A stretch of DNA of 64,000 nt from contig OZ023186.1 of the NCBI GenBank assembly GCA_963995505.1, positions 8,067,570 through 8,131,569 of the forward strand, read 5' to 3'. Origin of the DNA: Hypericum androsaemum. Taxonomy: Eukaryota > Streptophyta > Magnoliopsida > Malpighiales > Hypericaceae. Below are positions 1 through 11,961 of this stretch, piece by piece; within the stretch, counting starts at the first letter, position 1, and every line of letters starts with the position of its first letter. A model generated the notes under the pieces. That model worked only from the letters and a program-made list of their open reading frames with translations, was not told the DNA's origin and did not search any database. The translations under genes and the position numbers were made by a program.

Positions 1-339
1 GAAACAAACCAGCAACATACGATACGGGAGGTTGAAATCAACTCTATCAATGATACAATTCAGAATGACCAAAGTGAAATGTTACAAGAAGATCTACCAC
101 TTCAACAGGTTATACAATAAGGAAGACAAAATGATTGACAAAGGTAAGCGAGTCCACTCGGAACTGAAAAACTCGCAATCAGAAAGTGAGTCAATGAAAA
201 CTCATTCCCAACCAGAAATGAGGAGGAAGAGGATCGGTCGAAATGGCTAGTGATTCCGACTGATATATCGAAATTGCCTCCCCTATTTGAAAAAGACCCA
301 AGAGAAAAAAAGACCGGGGTCAGGATGAACCGGTTCTCT
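1..339. other. Mitochondrial-style spacer, no gene
   Basis: A 72-codon reading frame (32-250) shows no domain, is rich in lysine, serine and glutamate, and gives no reason to be called a gene. The stretch leads into the LINE remnant that follows and may belong to it. Nothing else was seen. Confidence 0.4.
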
Positions 340-1190
340 TATGAATCCTGGAACATTAGAGGCTTAGGGAACTGAAGAAAATGAGAAGGATAGTAGAACA
401 ACATCAGATTGACTATTATTGCAGGAAATTCGACTGGGCTGCCCAGCCAACTAAGTCAAGGATACCTACTGGAGTCACTTTCAGTAGTGTTTATCCCCAT
501 TCCAACACCCCTTTAATAAACTAATAATCGGCTTGATTCGGAAGAAGAGAATGAGGGCCTCGCTTTCTAACAACGAGACTAACGACTCCTTACTGGATCA
601 AATTGGGTATACCAATAAACTCTGGCTCATTGATTGATATCTCCAATCTATATGGACTAACATTATCCCGTATCAAAAAGGCAGAAACTTGAAATGTTTT
701 TGGATATGGAATATTTATACATGGGGGATTATAACCATATCAGACTCACCCTTAACTAGATAGGGCTAAAAGGACGGTCGAAGATCTGCTGATCGTCTCA
801 TGTCTACATTCATAGAAAATATAATTTCTAACTGGAATTCAAAAATTGAGCTTTTACCTGGTCTAATCGACAACAGGGAGTAGAATCTGGGAAGGACCAG
901 GAAGAATGAATGGAGAACGAATCTATCTTACTTTCATCCATTCCTTCCACTACTTGGAAGGGCTCATCATAGACCTATATTAATGACGACCAAGGATAAG
1001 CCCTACACCTTTGAGGATAGATCAACAATGGCTTCTTTCTTCATGCAGAATGTATACAATTGATTGAGGAAACTTTGACCTTGATTGAATATGCTACACC
1101 TGACGAAAGAGGTTGGTCATTCGGAAGCGTACTTATGTTATGAACTAACCCTTTGTCGACTTCGAAAGGTGATCCATATATCATAGGCCA
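340..1190 (+). mobile_element. LINE (non-LTR retrotransposon) endonuclease remnant
   Basis: Translated fragments scattered over the three forward frames match, in the right order, the APE-type endonuclease of plant LINEs. At about 343 is ESWNIRGLG (the family's N-terminal NIRGLG motif), at 721 MGDYNHIR (the family's GDFN.IR catalytic stretch), and at about 850 AFTWSNRQQGVES (the family's FTWSN block). Stops and frameshifts break it throughout and no reverse transcriptase follows. LINE pieces are known in plant mitochondrial genomes, so this may have travelled with the mitochondrial DNA or inserted later. The edges are approximate. Confidence 0.55.
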
Positions 1191-1810
1191 GGCAATGGAT
1201 GGTACTTAGTCTCCTCTTTCAACTTCTTCGTAAGAGGGAAGAGATACCAGGAAGCTAACAGGAAGCTCTGTTCCTTCTCGCAGGGTGGCGTGCCTCCGTC
1301 TGAGACTCTACCCTGCCCGTTGGATGGATGGTGCTTCTCTGTCCCTCCCTTTCTGAGAGGTGATCCGCCAATCCTTTTTCAACCTAAAGGTTGATTTCAA
1401 AGCCGGGACGAAGTTTAGTCAAAATGTAGTCGTTGAAGCCTTTCTGCAACATCTTCTATCTATGGATTCTTTCCACGCTACGAGTCCGCTGTCAATGAAG
1501 CTTTTGAGCCTCCGTTTGCTTGTTTTAGTCCATACAACGCTTTCCTGAGTCGACTAACGTCATGTGAAGAAACTGATCGCCAACGCGAAGGTGGCATGTA
1601 AACCTCCGCCTGTAGTTTTCAACTCAGAAAAGCATTCCCCACATCTCACTGGAACGAAGGCTACTTTCTCACCGTGGCAACTGCAATCAGAGCCCTACAA
1701 AAGTAACCTTTGCCAGTGGGGAAAAAGTCTTCTCAGAATCGATACCAAGAGTGAGTCTGAATGTCCCTCAATAGTGGTCTTTCCGTCAGGAAGAGGGTTG
1801 GAACCCCTCT

Positions 1811-1915
1811 CTATCTGATATAGTAATGAATCTATCTGATATAGTAATGAATCTATCTGATATAGTAATGAATCTATCTGATATAGTAATGAATCTATCT
1901 GATATAGTAATGAAC
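1811..1915. repeat. 21-bp tandem repeat, five copies
   Basis: The unit CTATCTGATATAGTAATGAAT occurs five times head to tail with essentially no divergence. Being 21 bp long, it keeps all frames open; the minus strand reads a repeated LLYQIDS. This explains the overlapping open frames here, which are not evidence of a gene. Confidence 0.9.
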
Positions 1916-2170
1916 GACGTCTTCTGCAAGACTGGCAATTCCTCAGACATGGCCTGCTGCCACTGAGGGATCCTTGCTGCCTCACTATCATTTTGCGGCT
2001 TCAAATAAGAATGAACAATGGCAAGAAAAGCACTATGCTGAGTCAGAAACAAACCATATGGGTGTCACAAATAAGAACAACGTACCTCAGGCAAGGACGA
2101 AAGGCCAACGGGCTCGGGCGACGGATCAATAGTCGACTCCGGGTGGGTAGCAGTGGAGTCACTAGCCGGT

Positions 2171-2220
2171 CAAGAACAGGAAGAGACCAATCTCCCAAGA
2201 ACAGGAAGAGGCCAATCTCC
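2171..2220. repeat. 25-bp direct duplication
   Basis: Two adjacent 25-bp copies starting CAAGAACAGGAAGAG differ by one A/G change. This is a short slippage-type duplication within spacer. Confidence 0.8.
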
Positions 2221-3076
2221 TCGCTGCGAGAGTATGTCTGAGGAATAGGGGGTGGAACAAGCTCAGAGGGAGGTGTGCCACAACACAATAAAAAGGATTT
2301 TGAGGAAAAGGCACCATTTAGAAAAAGGACTGAGCAAGCTCGGAAGCGCGTTTCCAGGAAAGGTCGAATGTTAACTAACGAGTGAACTCATGGGCTGCTG
2401 TGAAAAAGAAAGAGGAGACCCTCAATCAATGCTTTCGGGCGAAGTCCTTGTCACTGTGTAAAACTGGTACTTTCCTATAGTTGATCAAGGCTGCAGCTTT
2501 CCTTTGCTAGTGAATCAGATCTTTGGCTTTACCGTCTTACTATTCGGAGAATGGACTCTGTTAGGGGTGATCTCTCTCTATCTTAAATCAGTCATTTCTA
2601 CCGGCTCCGGGTAAAAACCTGACGGAAGGAAAGCAAGTCCCATCGATTGAGCTGTTGATAGAATGAATGGAATAAGGGCTGCTTTCAAACCTGAAACAGG
2701 TCCAGGTCTTGGAATTGGGCGTTGAGCAGCTATTTAATTTGTTGATGGCGGTGTGATAATGCCAGTCGAAAGGGAAAGGCGATGACTATCTGTTCTGACT
2801 CTTTTTCCAAAGGAAGCGAGTTCAGTCCCCCGTTAGTAATTAAAATCACTCTTCTTTCAGCTCAGCTCTTGTGAAATGGTCTCTGTGGTTCGCTTGCCCT
2901 TGTGACTATGCTTTCAGTTCTGTGGTGAACGTCGACTCTTCACTGAAGCTTTCGTGGGAACAAGAATAGCTATGGTTTCAGAAGGAACTCTTCTTTCTTC
3001 TCTCACCTGTAGGCGAGTGAGTGACCCAATGAAAACGAGGAGAAGAGGTCACGTTTCAGCCCAGGGCTACTTTACA

Positions 3077-3177
3077 TCTCTGTTAACGAGCGCTAATCGA
3101 CTTTTTATCTCTCAAGATCTCAGATTCAGATTTTATGCTTTTAATCTCTGTTAACGAGCGCTAATCCACTTTTTATC
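3077..3177. repeat. 33-bp direct repeat with 35-bp gap
   Basis: A 33-bp sequence beginning TCTCTGTTAACGAGCGCTAA is present at 3077-3109 and again at 3145-3177 with a single mismatch. Small dispersed repeats of this kind are common in plant mitochondrial spacer. Confidence 0.8.
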
Positions 3178-3347
3178 CCCTACTAAAGGAATGTAAGTAA
3201 GTCTCAGTCTGGTTCTTTGCTTTGTTCACTCGGAGTTCCGTCTTTCTGAAAGAGTCAGATCACTTCCGGAGCAAAAACTCCTTTTACTTATTCTTCTACC
3301 GCTCCTGCTTTCCCTTCTCCCCCGGGCCGGGAGATGAGTAAGAGTCG

Positions 3348-3371
3348 GGCGAAGAGAACCGTCTTAAGACG
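3348..3371 (+). repeat. Dispersed 24-bp repeat, copy 1
   Basis: GGCGAAGAGAACCGTCTTAA and the following GACG recur exactly at 18385-18408, about 15 kb away in the same orientation. In the second copy the sequence continues as a perfect palindrome. Confidence 0.8.
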
Positions 3372-6300
3372 AAGGGGTGCGGCGTTGTTGGAAAGGTTCT
3401 GAAAGTTAAAGAACTAAATTACTAAATGGAGAGGATAAGTGCTATTCAAATGTCTAACCTACCGATTCCGGTGATACATTTAAGATGTTTATGCTGTGCT
3501 TTCTTCCTTTCATTTAGCGGTAGCCAGTCCCAGTATAGAGTTGCATCACCACATCTCTGATGTCAAGATTCCTCCGGATAAGAAAAAGTTCATCGATAAA
3601 CCAAATGGATCAACACTACTGAATGAGGCATCCACGTCATCAAGGAAACGATTCCTTTTTCCAAAAAATCCTATCCTGGCTGACGTGATATGATTGGGTT
3701 GGGGAAGTATATTATTCCGGATTGTTTTCTTCCTGATATCGAGCTTGCCTAGCTATCCGAAGTGAATCTCTGACAGCAGTGAATGAGTTCAGTGCTGTCA
3801 GAGAGAAAAAAAGAAAGAAGTCGACCCCACTACAGGAATGCTTTTGCGGGTGACACAGAATACACAGAAAGACTGACACAGAATACAAAGCTTCCAACGA
3901 GGATAAACTGCAATACCAGAAGTCAAAAAGGACTTTGGATTACGTAATAGAAAGCATAAAGGAAAAAGCGGATTGCCTCTTCTCCGACTACATAGACTAT
4001 TCTTAGGACTAGCCGGTGTTGGTCCTACACCACAAAGACCAGTTCCTTTACTCACTCTACGACAACAAATGAAGGAATGGACAGATAGGATGACTAGGGG
4101 AGTCACTGAACTCGCCTGTTGAAGCTGGCCTTCAGAAGGGACAGAGGTCAAGACATTGAATGAGAAAGAAAGTTCTCAAGTCAAGGAGATTGGTTCTTAG
4201 CCGACATACTAAATAGCCTGAAATAGGGAATGGAATACGGCTTAGAAGACGTCACGCACTAAGATATTTAGCCTTTCCTTTATCCCCAGAGCAATTTCGA
4301 TCCAACTCGATCTCCATTCACTCCCGTCAATAGAAAGCCCGGAATAAATAGCTGCCAAGCGCGCCTATTATAGCGCCTCTATTACAGAAGCGAAAGCGAT
4401 TCCCCCTATTGACCAGCCTCTGATCCTCCCATCCGTACCGAGCTGGATAAACCAATCCACTTTTTCCGTTCGATGATCCTCGTACCTCCTTCTCGAGGCC
4501 AGCCCCTACTCTCCGTAAAAAAGCTTTTATTCCCATTTTCATCCCTCTCCTTTTAGTCGAGTCGCTTCGCCCCTCTCTTTCAGAAGATGAAGGAATAGAA
4601 TCGATCCTTTCATCTGCCTACAAAGATGGTCGGAGTCGCATAACAACTACTCAATCGGGGGGAATTCGAGAGCGACATGGATGAAAGGAAAGAGGCATGG
4701 TTTCCCGTGAGAGGTACACCTGTCCGAGCAGAAGCCTTTGACTATATGATCCGAACAGACGCAGGGGTGGGAGTCGAGCCAAATACCCCTGTAGGCATAG
4801 CTTCCATTCCCTTTCCGGATCCTTCGCCGCTGTTAAAATGCGTTCTTTTGCACGTGAAGGCGGTCCTCCTACTACCATTTTCTTCAAATTGTTAGAAAAC
4901 GGCATGGTCCATTTTTACCCTCGGTTCCCGTACGGGTGCCAATACGGGCAGGGCAAATAGTTTGAATAAGCTGTGAATTAGTCAAGCCAGGATGCCGCTG
5001 GAAATCTCCTTTAATAAGAAGTAAGTAGGTTTTGGTACTGACGTTGCATTTGCATTTCATTCGTAGAGCTAAGCTAAGTTCGTAGAGCTAAGCTAAGATT
5101 GGCGTTTCAGGTCACATTGGATCCCTTCCCCATGGTTGAATCGGAGTAAGCACGTAAGACATATTCTTTGGCAAAGGACTTAAACCTTTATTTAGGAGTG
5201 AAAGAGTCCGAACAGCTTGGATTGCACCTTCAGTTCAGAAAGCGTATGAGTAGAAAGGATAACGCGTTACTGCTCGCGTTGCCCCTTGCCTCTGAAGAAG
5301 CATCCAAATAGGAGATCCTTGGATCTCGGCTATCACCCTACATGACTTAGTTTAAGAGCTTCGGTATATAGAAAGCCTTTTCTTTTTTAGAAATAGAAAG
5401 ATCTTTAACTTTGCCCCTAAAAAGAGCTCTTTTTTCGCCCGGGAAGAAGATCAGGTCTCTATAGCCAAAGGTTGTTACAACGAAAGGTAGACCTCTATTA
5501 GAAAGAGATAGGTGGTTGGTGTCCGGCCGGATTTACCTTAGGGGACGTAGCGCCAAAGATGCCAACTGGGTCTTAACCTCAAGCAAGCGCCTTTTTGCCC
5601 CAGAAGCTCGTAGACTTGTTAACAATTCTTCCTAACTAAGCCAAAATGACGGTCAAGCGAAAAGAAAGCTATGGATAAGAGCAACGACGGAGAACGAATG
5701 GCTAGGTCGTCCAGACAACTGCCTCTGTCTCCCCTTTCAGCTTCCATAGAAGGGACGTCATCTTTCTTTTCGTCAAGTAGCGTCACTGGACAACTATCTT
5801 GAGGCCGGGAGATGGGAAGATTTGAAATCGATTCGTTCTTCACCTTACGTTCAATAGATGAATGAAGGGCGTAGGTATAAGTCTTATTGGAGTGGGGGAA
5901 TTGGAGTGGGGGAATCTCCACCCCCTCTTCTCTCCTATTAATCTTCTTTCCACGACCTTCTCTAACCCTATCCTGAAAAAGAGGATATTGGACAGGGCAA
6001 GCAGTCAAGCCTAAACCTTACTTAGTCCCCGTTTAGGCCAATCACTGCTCTTTCTTAGCCGCAGGATCGGGTACGCCCGATCGATTCCCCGAAAGAAGGA
6101 CCGTTTAGACAGAGCAGTTAGTGAAGTATGCCAGTTTTCTAACTTCTTTCTTTGAGCTCTGAATCTCCCTCTTTGGATTCACTAGCCTAAGGCTTAGCCA
6201 AGATTGATTCCTTCTAATGCAAAGAGATATCCCCGAGCAGAACCGGTCTTTGCAAGTAAATAATGCCCCGAACTGAATAAGCTCTTTTAGAAGAAAATGG

Positions 6301-7631
6301 GTCCTACTTCCACGCGATGGGATAGGCTCAATCATCAGAAAGGCTTCGAGTTTAGCTTCAATCGAAAAAAAAAGCCTACTTATTCGATTCCACTCGAAAG
6401 CCCTCTATTGTTGCAATAGTGGCAAGCACAGCAGAAAGGAGCAGATATCAGGCGGGGAATCTTCATTCTATACTACCTAACCAACTCTCTTAGTCTATCA
6501 CCCGAGTCTATCTAATCTCTCCTAATGCAGCTACGAAATGCAATGCTTTGTGGGAACTGAAAAAGATATAAAAATGAAGACTTCAGAAAGACTAACTAAG
6601 GAGGAAGGGAGAATCATCCATAAAAGCTTTGCCGAGGTCGGACGCTAAGCATTATTCAAGTCAGTGCTGTCAAAGGTACCAGGGAAGATGTAAATCAAGA
6701 TTTTACAATCAAAAAAGTGGGAAACGCAGGTAGAGGGCTGCAGCTGGAATAAGTGGTCTTCTTGGAATTGAATCAATAGGAGAAGGAAGATGTCCAGAAT
6801 CTGCTGTTCACGACGTAGGTGCTATTTACTCAGCTCTTAGAGAAAGGGCTTTGCAAGAATAGGGAGCTATTGAATCAGCTCTTGGGAATCGAATAGGAAG
6901 GAATGAAGCCAATTTCCCATTTAGAATATGCCCAGAAGAGGATTGAGGAAAAGAGGAAAGTCGTTAGTTAGCTGAGACCACTGGTAATCGTCTTTTGACG
7001 CTTTAAGAGAGGACTTTAAGGAAGGAAGGGAAACGGAGGGAAAGGACAAGGTTTCCGTTAGCGACGCTGGGAAAGGATTGGAAGGAAGTAATTTAGCAAT
7101 TGATGACGCGACGAACTCTTCTTTAACCCCAAAGTGAGTGAGTGGGCTAGTAGAAGTAAGGTTTAGGCTTTCTGGTGTCAGGTCAGGTTTAGTGGACAAA
7201 TAGTTGAAAGCTAACGGAATGCTTACCTGGTGTTCAACGAATATCCGTTGTTTGCCTTTCCGCTCTTCAATCAGACGCTGAAGCTTTTTGGGACGCTGCA
7301 CGTAACCGGTGCTGCTGGTCTTATAGAAGTTTCCGGTCTTACTCTTACCGTTCTTGAGGAAGAGAAAGAAGTGGGAATATCCACATCCCTAGAATCAGCA
7401 GTTAGTTGAATTCCCGGTGCTTCAGTTCTCGTATCCGGTCAACTAGTAAGCGGTGTGGGAGTATGAGAATAAGCTCTTGGTGCAATAGAAGACTTTCGCA
7501 CCTCAACGCATCCGCTCGTGTTAGAGTGAAATTATCCGGTGCTCTCTTTGCAATTGAATGCGCTGTAAAAGAATCTTCCTCTATCAATTTGGACAGATGA
7601 TCTGATATTCATTTTCAAATCAATGCCACTA

Positions 7632-7679
7632 ATGACCCAAGGAAAGGAAGAACTGATGACCCAAGGAAAGGAAGAACTG
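7632..7679. repeat. 24-bp tandem duplication
   Basis: Two identical adjacent 24-bp copies starting ATGACCCAAGGAAAGG. No coding significance was seen. Confidence 0.85.
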
Positions 7680-9444
7680 AACGGAAAGCATGGTTACGGC
7701 TTTCCTTTTCTATCCCCATCGAATCGTAGATCTCTTTTTCTTTCTTTGAGACTCGGGGACAGGGACTCAGAGGGAGAAAATGTGTGACTTGCCAATTTCA
7801 AAGCTCTTTCTTCTTTGTTTTCGAATCCGTCCGATCGAGGTTATCTTCTTCCTTGTGACGGATCATTTCCCTAGCCCCTGACGTGAGGACCTTAACCTTG
7901 CATTAGCTTTAGAAGTGTTCTAAGGTGCATTTGCTGACGCTTGAGTGCTTCCATACTTGCTTCCCGTCTGTTCCTTCTTAGTCCATCCAGTAGATCGAGT
8001 TCATGTCTTTGGAGGTCTATCTCCATCCCCCGATGGTCCTATTGTGGTAAGGTTTCATTTTCTTCTTGCTTTATTTGAAAAAACTTATCTTTCCGCTTTC
8101 AATGATTTTTTGCTTGCTGCTTGTTATGTTAACTTCCCGTCGAAAGAAAATGAAATAAATAGGAACAACCGCGTGGGGAAAGCTTAGTCAATTGAGCAGC
8201 TGAACTCGTTGCCGAAGCCCTTCTTCTTAAACAAGCCCTTATTCTTTCAAAATGGGCATCTTCCTGCTACTATGTCTCCTATCCGCCATCTCTCCTCTTC
8301 TACGATGATCTTGGATGCTTCTTTCTTCCATGCTTCCCCATACCAGACGTATTTCCTTCTTTTCCTATGTGCCTTTTCCGATGCGATCTGCAGACCTACA
8401 GGTATAATGAGTGAGTCCCACATCCGGATCGTGATTTCCTCCATTGATATCCAATGGTCTACAGTCTCATTCTATAGAATCCCTGCCCCCTTTTCCACGC
8501 AAGGAAGAAAAGAATTACACCTAATTAATGGTTGGGTTATAGTTACCTGTAAACCTTTGTGCTTCCCTATACCAGAAAGGACATAATCATAATATTAAAG
8601 AGAGGTGGCTTCAGAAATGCTTTCATTGAATTCCATGATGAATCGGGTTGCTGAGAAAGACTTTCTAAGGGTCACAAATAGGAGAAAGCTTGTTGACTCA
8701 AGAAGGCATTCTCCTTCGGAAACTTGAACCACACAAAAAAATGGAAGATATTCGACATCGGCACAGGCTGCAAAGGAAGCAAATACCTCAATCGGAAACT
8801 GAATCTGAGCCTCGCTCTACTCTGTTAAAGCTTGCATTCGGAATAGCCGTGCCGTACCCATTACACTCTTATTCTTCTATTTGTTCATAACCTCGTGCTT
8901 GACCTCTTCTTTTCTTTTGGTTAGCTAGCCCGCCTGTCAGCTATGCTTCAGAATCACACCCTATTCAGACGGATAAGGCTCAGATGTCGGCCCCAGCACG
9001 AAGGCAAATACGAATTCCGCCTTCCTCTACCGTCAACTCCACTAGGGCTCCCTTTCGAAATTGCGTATAATATAAAGACAACTCGATTCGTCTTGCTTAT
9101 GCCCTTCTTCTTCATTGGCTTGAATGTGTGGTATCAGCTTCTGACCGAAGTGCTCTTTCTCTCACTCACTCTTCCCCTTTTTCTTTTCAGTGTTATTTTC
9201 TTTTTGTTCTGGGAAGAAAGGGGGATTCTGCGCTAAGAAAGAATTCGCCCTCTTTTTTTAAGCGTTCGTGTCCTGGCTCACTTCAATACATTACAAAGAA
9301 GCAAAACCTTACCGCAATGTTCAAGTCCGCTTCGCTTTGCTCCGCTCGCTCCGTGGGGAACGCATTTCAACCAACTATCTTTTTGATTGTTAGCAGATAG
9401 TTCACAAAAGAGTGCTTATTGAGAATGTAAAAGAAGGTCAACTC

Positions 9445-10011
9445 ATGTTTCTCTTTCCACTCCATTTTCATTACGAAGATGTATCATGTCAGGATCCGTT
9501 GCTCAAAGCGAATCACGCCAACGTTATGGAAGTTCCTCGATTGTGTGAAATAAGAGTAGTACCAAAGGCACCTTATTCTTTCATAATAAAAAATGGTAAA
9601 TTGGCTATGGAGATTCAGTGCGGTCAGAAATTCATACAGAGACAAAAGGATTCGACAGGAAAGTGGTTTCAATCTAATCCATTCTTGGAGTCAAATAAAA
9701 ACAAAAAAGGATATGTCAGTGACAACGCACGACAAAGTACTCTCCGAGGGCATGGAATGTCTCATTTTTCGGCCAGACTCTCTACAGTAATCTCTCTCTG
9801 TTATTCCCCGGTCGAAATACGGAAAAACTCCATTCAATTCTCGATGGAAACGGAGTTTTGCGAATTCTCTCCAGAACTGGAAGATCATTTCGAGATCAAT
9901 GAACATATTCGAGGATTCAATGTGACTATTGTCACTTCGGCCAACACACAAGATGAGACTTTACCACCGTGGAGCGGCTTTTTGCAAAAAGAGGAAAGAG
10001 AACAAAAGTAA
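9445..10011 (+). CDS. rpl5: Mitochondrial-type ribosomal protein L5, probably a decaying copy
   Basis: An uninterrupted 188-residue frame beginning [13 protein letters not shown]. It matches plant mitochondrial L5, a large-subunit ribosomal protein: HFHYEDV near the N-terminus, [10 protein letters not shown] around residues 30-40, a central STLRGHGM, and near the C-terminus [20 protein letters not shown] with [15 protein letters not shown]. The ATG at 9445 matches the family start; an upstream in-frame ATG at 9412 does not. The CQDPLL stretch has cysteine where the family, as I recall it, has arginine, fitting C-to-T decay. In many plants rpl5 is followed by rps14 and cob, which are absent here; atp1 follows after 423 bp. 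The frame is open, so it could encode protein in mitochondria, but its broken neighbours argue for a nuclear relic. Confidence 0.8.
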   Translation: MFLFPLHFHYEDVSCQDPLLKANHANVMEVPRLCEIRVVPKAPYSFIIKNGKLAMEIQCGQKFIQRQKDSTGKWFQSNPFLESNKNKKGYVSDNARQSTLRGHGMSHFSARLSTVISLCYSPVEIRKNSIQFSMETEFCEFSPELEDHFEINEHIRGFNVTIVTSANTQDETLPPWSGFLQKEEREQK

Positions 10012-10434
10012 AATGTCATAAAAGCGAATGAAAGACCCATTCCCATGCTTTTTTTGGTCAACAACCGACAAACAAAGTACACTTTCCGTAGCGGCGAAAA
10101 GGAGAAAAAAAAAATTACGAAAAGGATTTTGAGGCCCTCTACCGTGGTTACTGGAAACGACTTATCCAACAACTTCAGGATGAGGCTGAAAATGGATTGG
10201 GTAACCGAGTACACCATGGTCGGTGGGGTGCCGTTCTCCATTAGAGGATTCCCAAGGAGGGATAAAATTGGGAAAGACTCGCGGCGGGAAGGAAAGCAAA
10301 TTCTTTCCATTTTTCTTATAGACCATTGTAGAATTGGAGAAGAATAAAAAGTAAATTCGCACTTTTTCTTTTTGTGGCATTCCTCCTTGACTTTCACGTT
10401 TACATCCATTTTTTATATTAAAAATTTTTTGATT
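10012..10434. other. Spacer between rpl5 and atp1
   Basis: A 100-codon open frame (10045-10347) covers most of the spacer. In another frame, around 10131-10240, lies a stretch that looks more protein-like (KDFEALYRGYWKRLIQQ). The two meet at a ten-base A run at 10105-10114, as if one frameshifted gene were present. I do not recognise the product. The region would hold the 5' leader of atp1. Confidence 0.4.
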
Positions 10435-11961
10435 ATGGAATTCTCTCCCAGAGCTGCGGAACTAACAAGTCTATTAGAAAGTAGAATTACCAACTTTTAC
10501 ACAAATTTTCAAGTGGATGAGATCGGTCGAGTGGTCTCAGTTGGAGATGGGATTGCACGTGTTTATGGATTGAACGAGATTCAAGCTGGGGAAATGGTTG
10601 AATTTGCCAGCGGTGTTAAAGGAATAGCGATGAATCTTGAGAATGAGAATGTAGGGATTGTTGTCTTTGGTAGTGATACCGCTATTAAAGAAGGAGATCT
10701 TGTCAAGCGCACTGGATCTATTGTGAATGTTCCTGCGGGAAAGCCTATGCTAGGGCGTGTGGTCGATGCGTTGGGAGTACCTATTGATGGAAGAGGGGCT
10801 CTAAGCGATCACGAGCGAAGATGTGTCGAAGTCAAAGCCCCTGGGATTATTGAACGTAAATCTGTGCACGAGCCTATGCAAACAGGATTAAAAGCGGTAG
10901 ATAGCTTGGTTTCTATAGGCCGTGGTCAATGAGAACTTATAATCGGGGACAGACAAACTGGAAAAACAGCTATTGCTATTGATACCATATTAAACCAAAA
11001 GCAAATGAACTCAAGGGCCACCTCTGAGAGTGAGACATTGTATTGTGTCTATGTAGCGATTGGACAGAAACGCTCAACTGTGGCACAATTAGTTCAAATT
11101 CTTTCAGAAGCGTCTGCTTTGGAATATTCCATTCTTGTAGCAGCCACCGCTTCGGATCCTGCTCCTCTGCAATTTCTGGCCCCATATTCTGGTTGTGCTA
11201 TGGGGGAATATTTTTGTGATAATGGAATGCACGCATTAATAATCTATGATGATCTTAGTAAACAGGCCGTGGCATATCGACAAATGTCATTATTGTTACG
11301 CCGACCACCAGGCCGTGAGGCTTTCCCAGGAGATGTTTTCTATTTACATTCCCATCTATTAGAAAGAGCCGCTAAACGATCGGCCCAGACAGGTGCAGGT
11401 AGCTTGACCGCCTTACCCGTCATTGAAACACAAGCTGGAGACGTACCGGCCTATATCCCTACAAATGTCATCTCCATTACAGACGGACAAATCTGTTTAG
11501 AAACAGAGCTCTTTTATCGCGGAATTAGACCGGCTATTAACGTCGGTTTATCTGTCAGTCGCGTAGGGTCTGCCGCTCAGTTGAAAGCTATGAAACAAGT
11601 CTGCGGAAGTTCAAAACTAGAATTGGCACAATATCGCGAAGTAGCCGCCTTTGCTCAATTTGGATCAGACCTTGATGCTGCGACTCAGGCATTACTCAAT
11701 AGAGGCGCAAGGCTAACAGAAGTACCAAAACAACCACAATATGAACCACTTCCAATTGAAAAACAAATTATAGTCATTTATGCAGCTGTCAATGGATTCT
11801 GTGATCGAATGCCATTAGACAAAATTGATCAATTTGAAAAAGAAATTTGAAGCAATGTCAAGCAAGAATTACTCCAATCACTTTTACAGGGCATAACTAA
11901 CGAAAAGAAAAGAGAACTAGACACTTTCTTAAAAGAACAAACACAAAATCTGTTAATATAA
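10435..11961 (+). pseudogene. atp1: Mitochondrial ATP synthase F1 alpha subunit, pseudogene
   Basis: This 508-codon frame matches plant mitochondrial Atp1, the regulatory nucleotide-binding subunit of F1-ATPase, at nearly full length. It starts [16 protein letters not shown], has the Walker A region GDRQTGKTA near residue 171, and the [27 protein letters not shown] and [13 protein letters not shown] blocks. A TGA at 10930 replaces the arginine codon in GRGQ-R-ELIIGD just before Walker A, and a second TGA at 11848 cuts the C-terminal helical tail. Conserved arginines read as cysteine (RRCVEV, EYFCDNG) or histidine (HSHLLER), all explained by C-to-T or G-to-A at CpG. Plant C-to-U RNA editing cannot remove a genomic TGA. 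This is a relic, most likely nuclear. Confidence 0.93.

Larger units (their letters stand above)
1191..9444. other. Mitochondrial-type non-coding mosaic
   Basis: About 8 kb with a base composition and short-repeat texture typical of plant mitochondrial spacer. No known gene was recognised on either strand. The longest open frames are 5619-6008 (minus, 129 aa), 6921-7301 (minus, 126 aa), 8209-8586 (plus, 125 aa) and 8943-9236 (plus, 97 aa, with a hydrophobic second half). None shows a recognisable domain. Short direct repeats inside are listed separately. Confidence 0.5.

Noticed and set aside
1695..2052. Overlapping minus-strand frames with repeated LLYQIDS or FITISDR
   Set aside because: Artefacts of the 21-bp tandem repeat, whose length is a multiple of three.
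9885..10409. Minus-strand 174-codon frame opposite rpl5 and the atp1 leader
   Set aside because: Shadow of rpl5 on the coding side; no recognisable domain.
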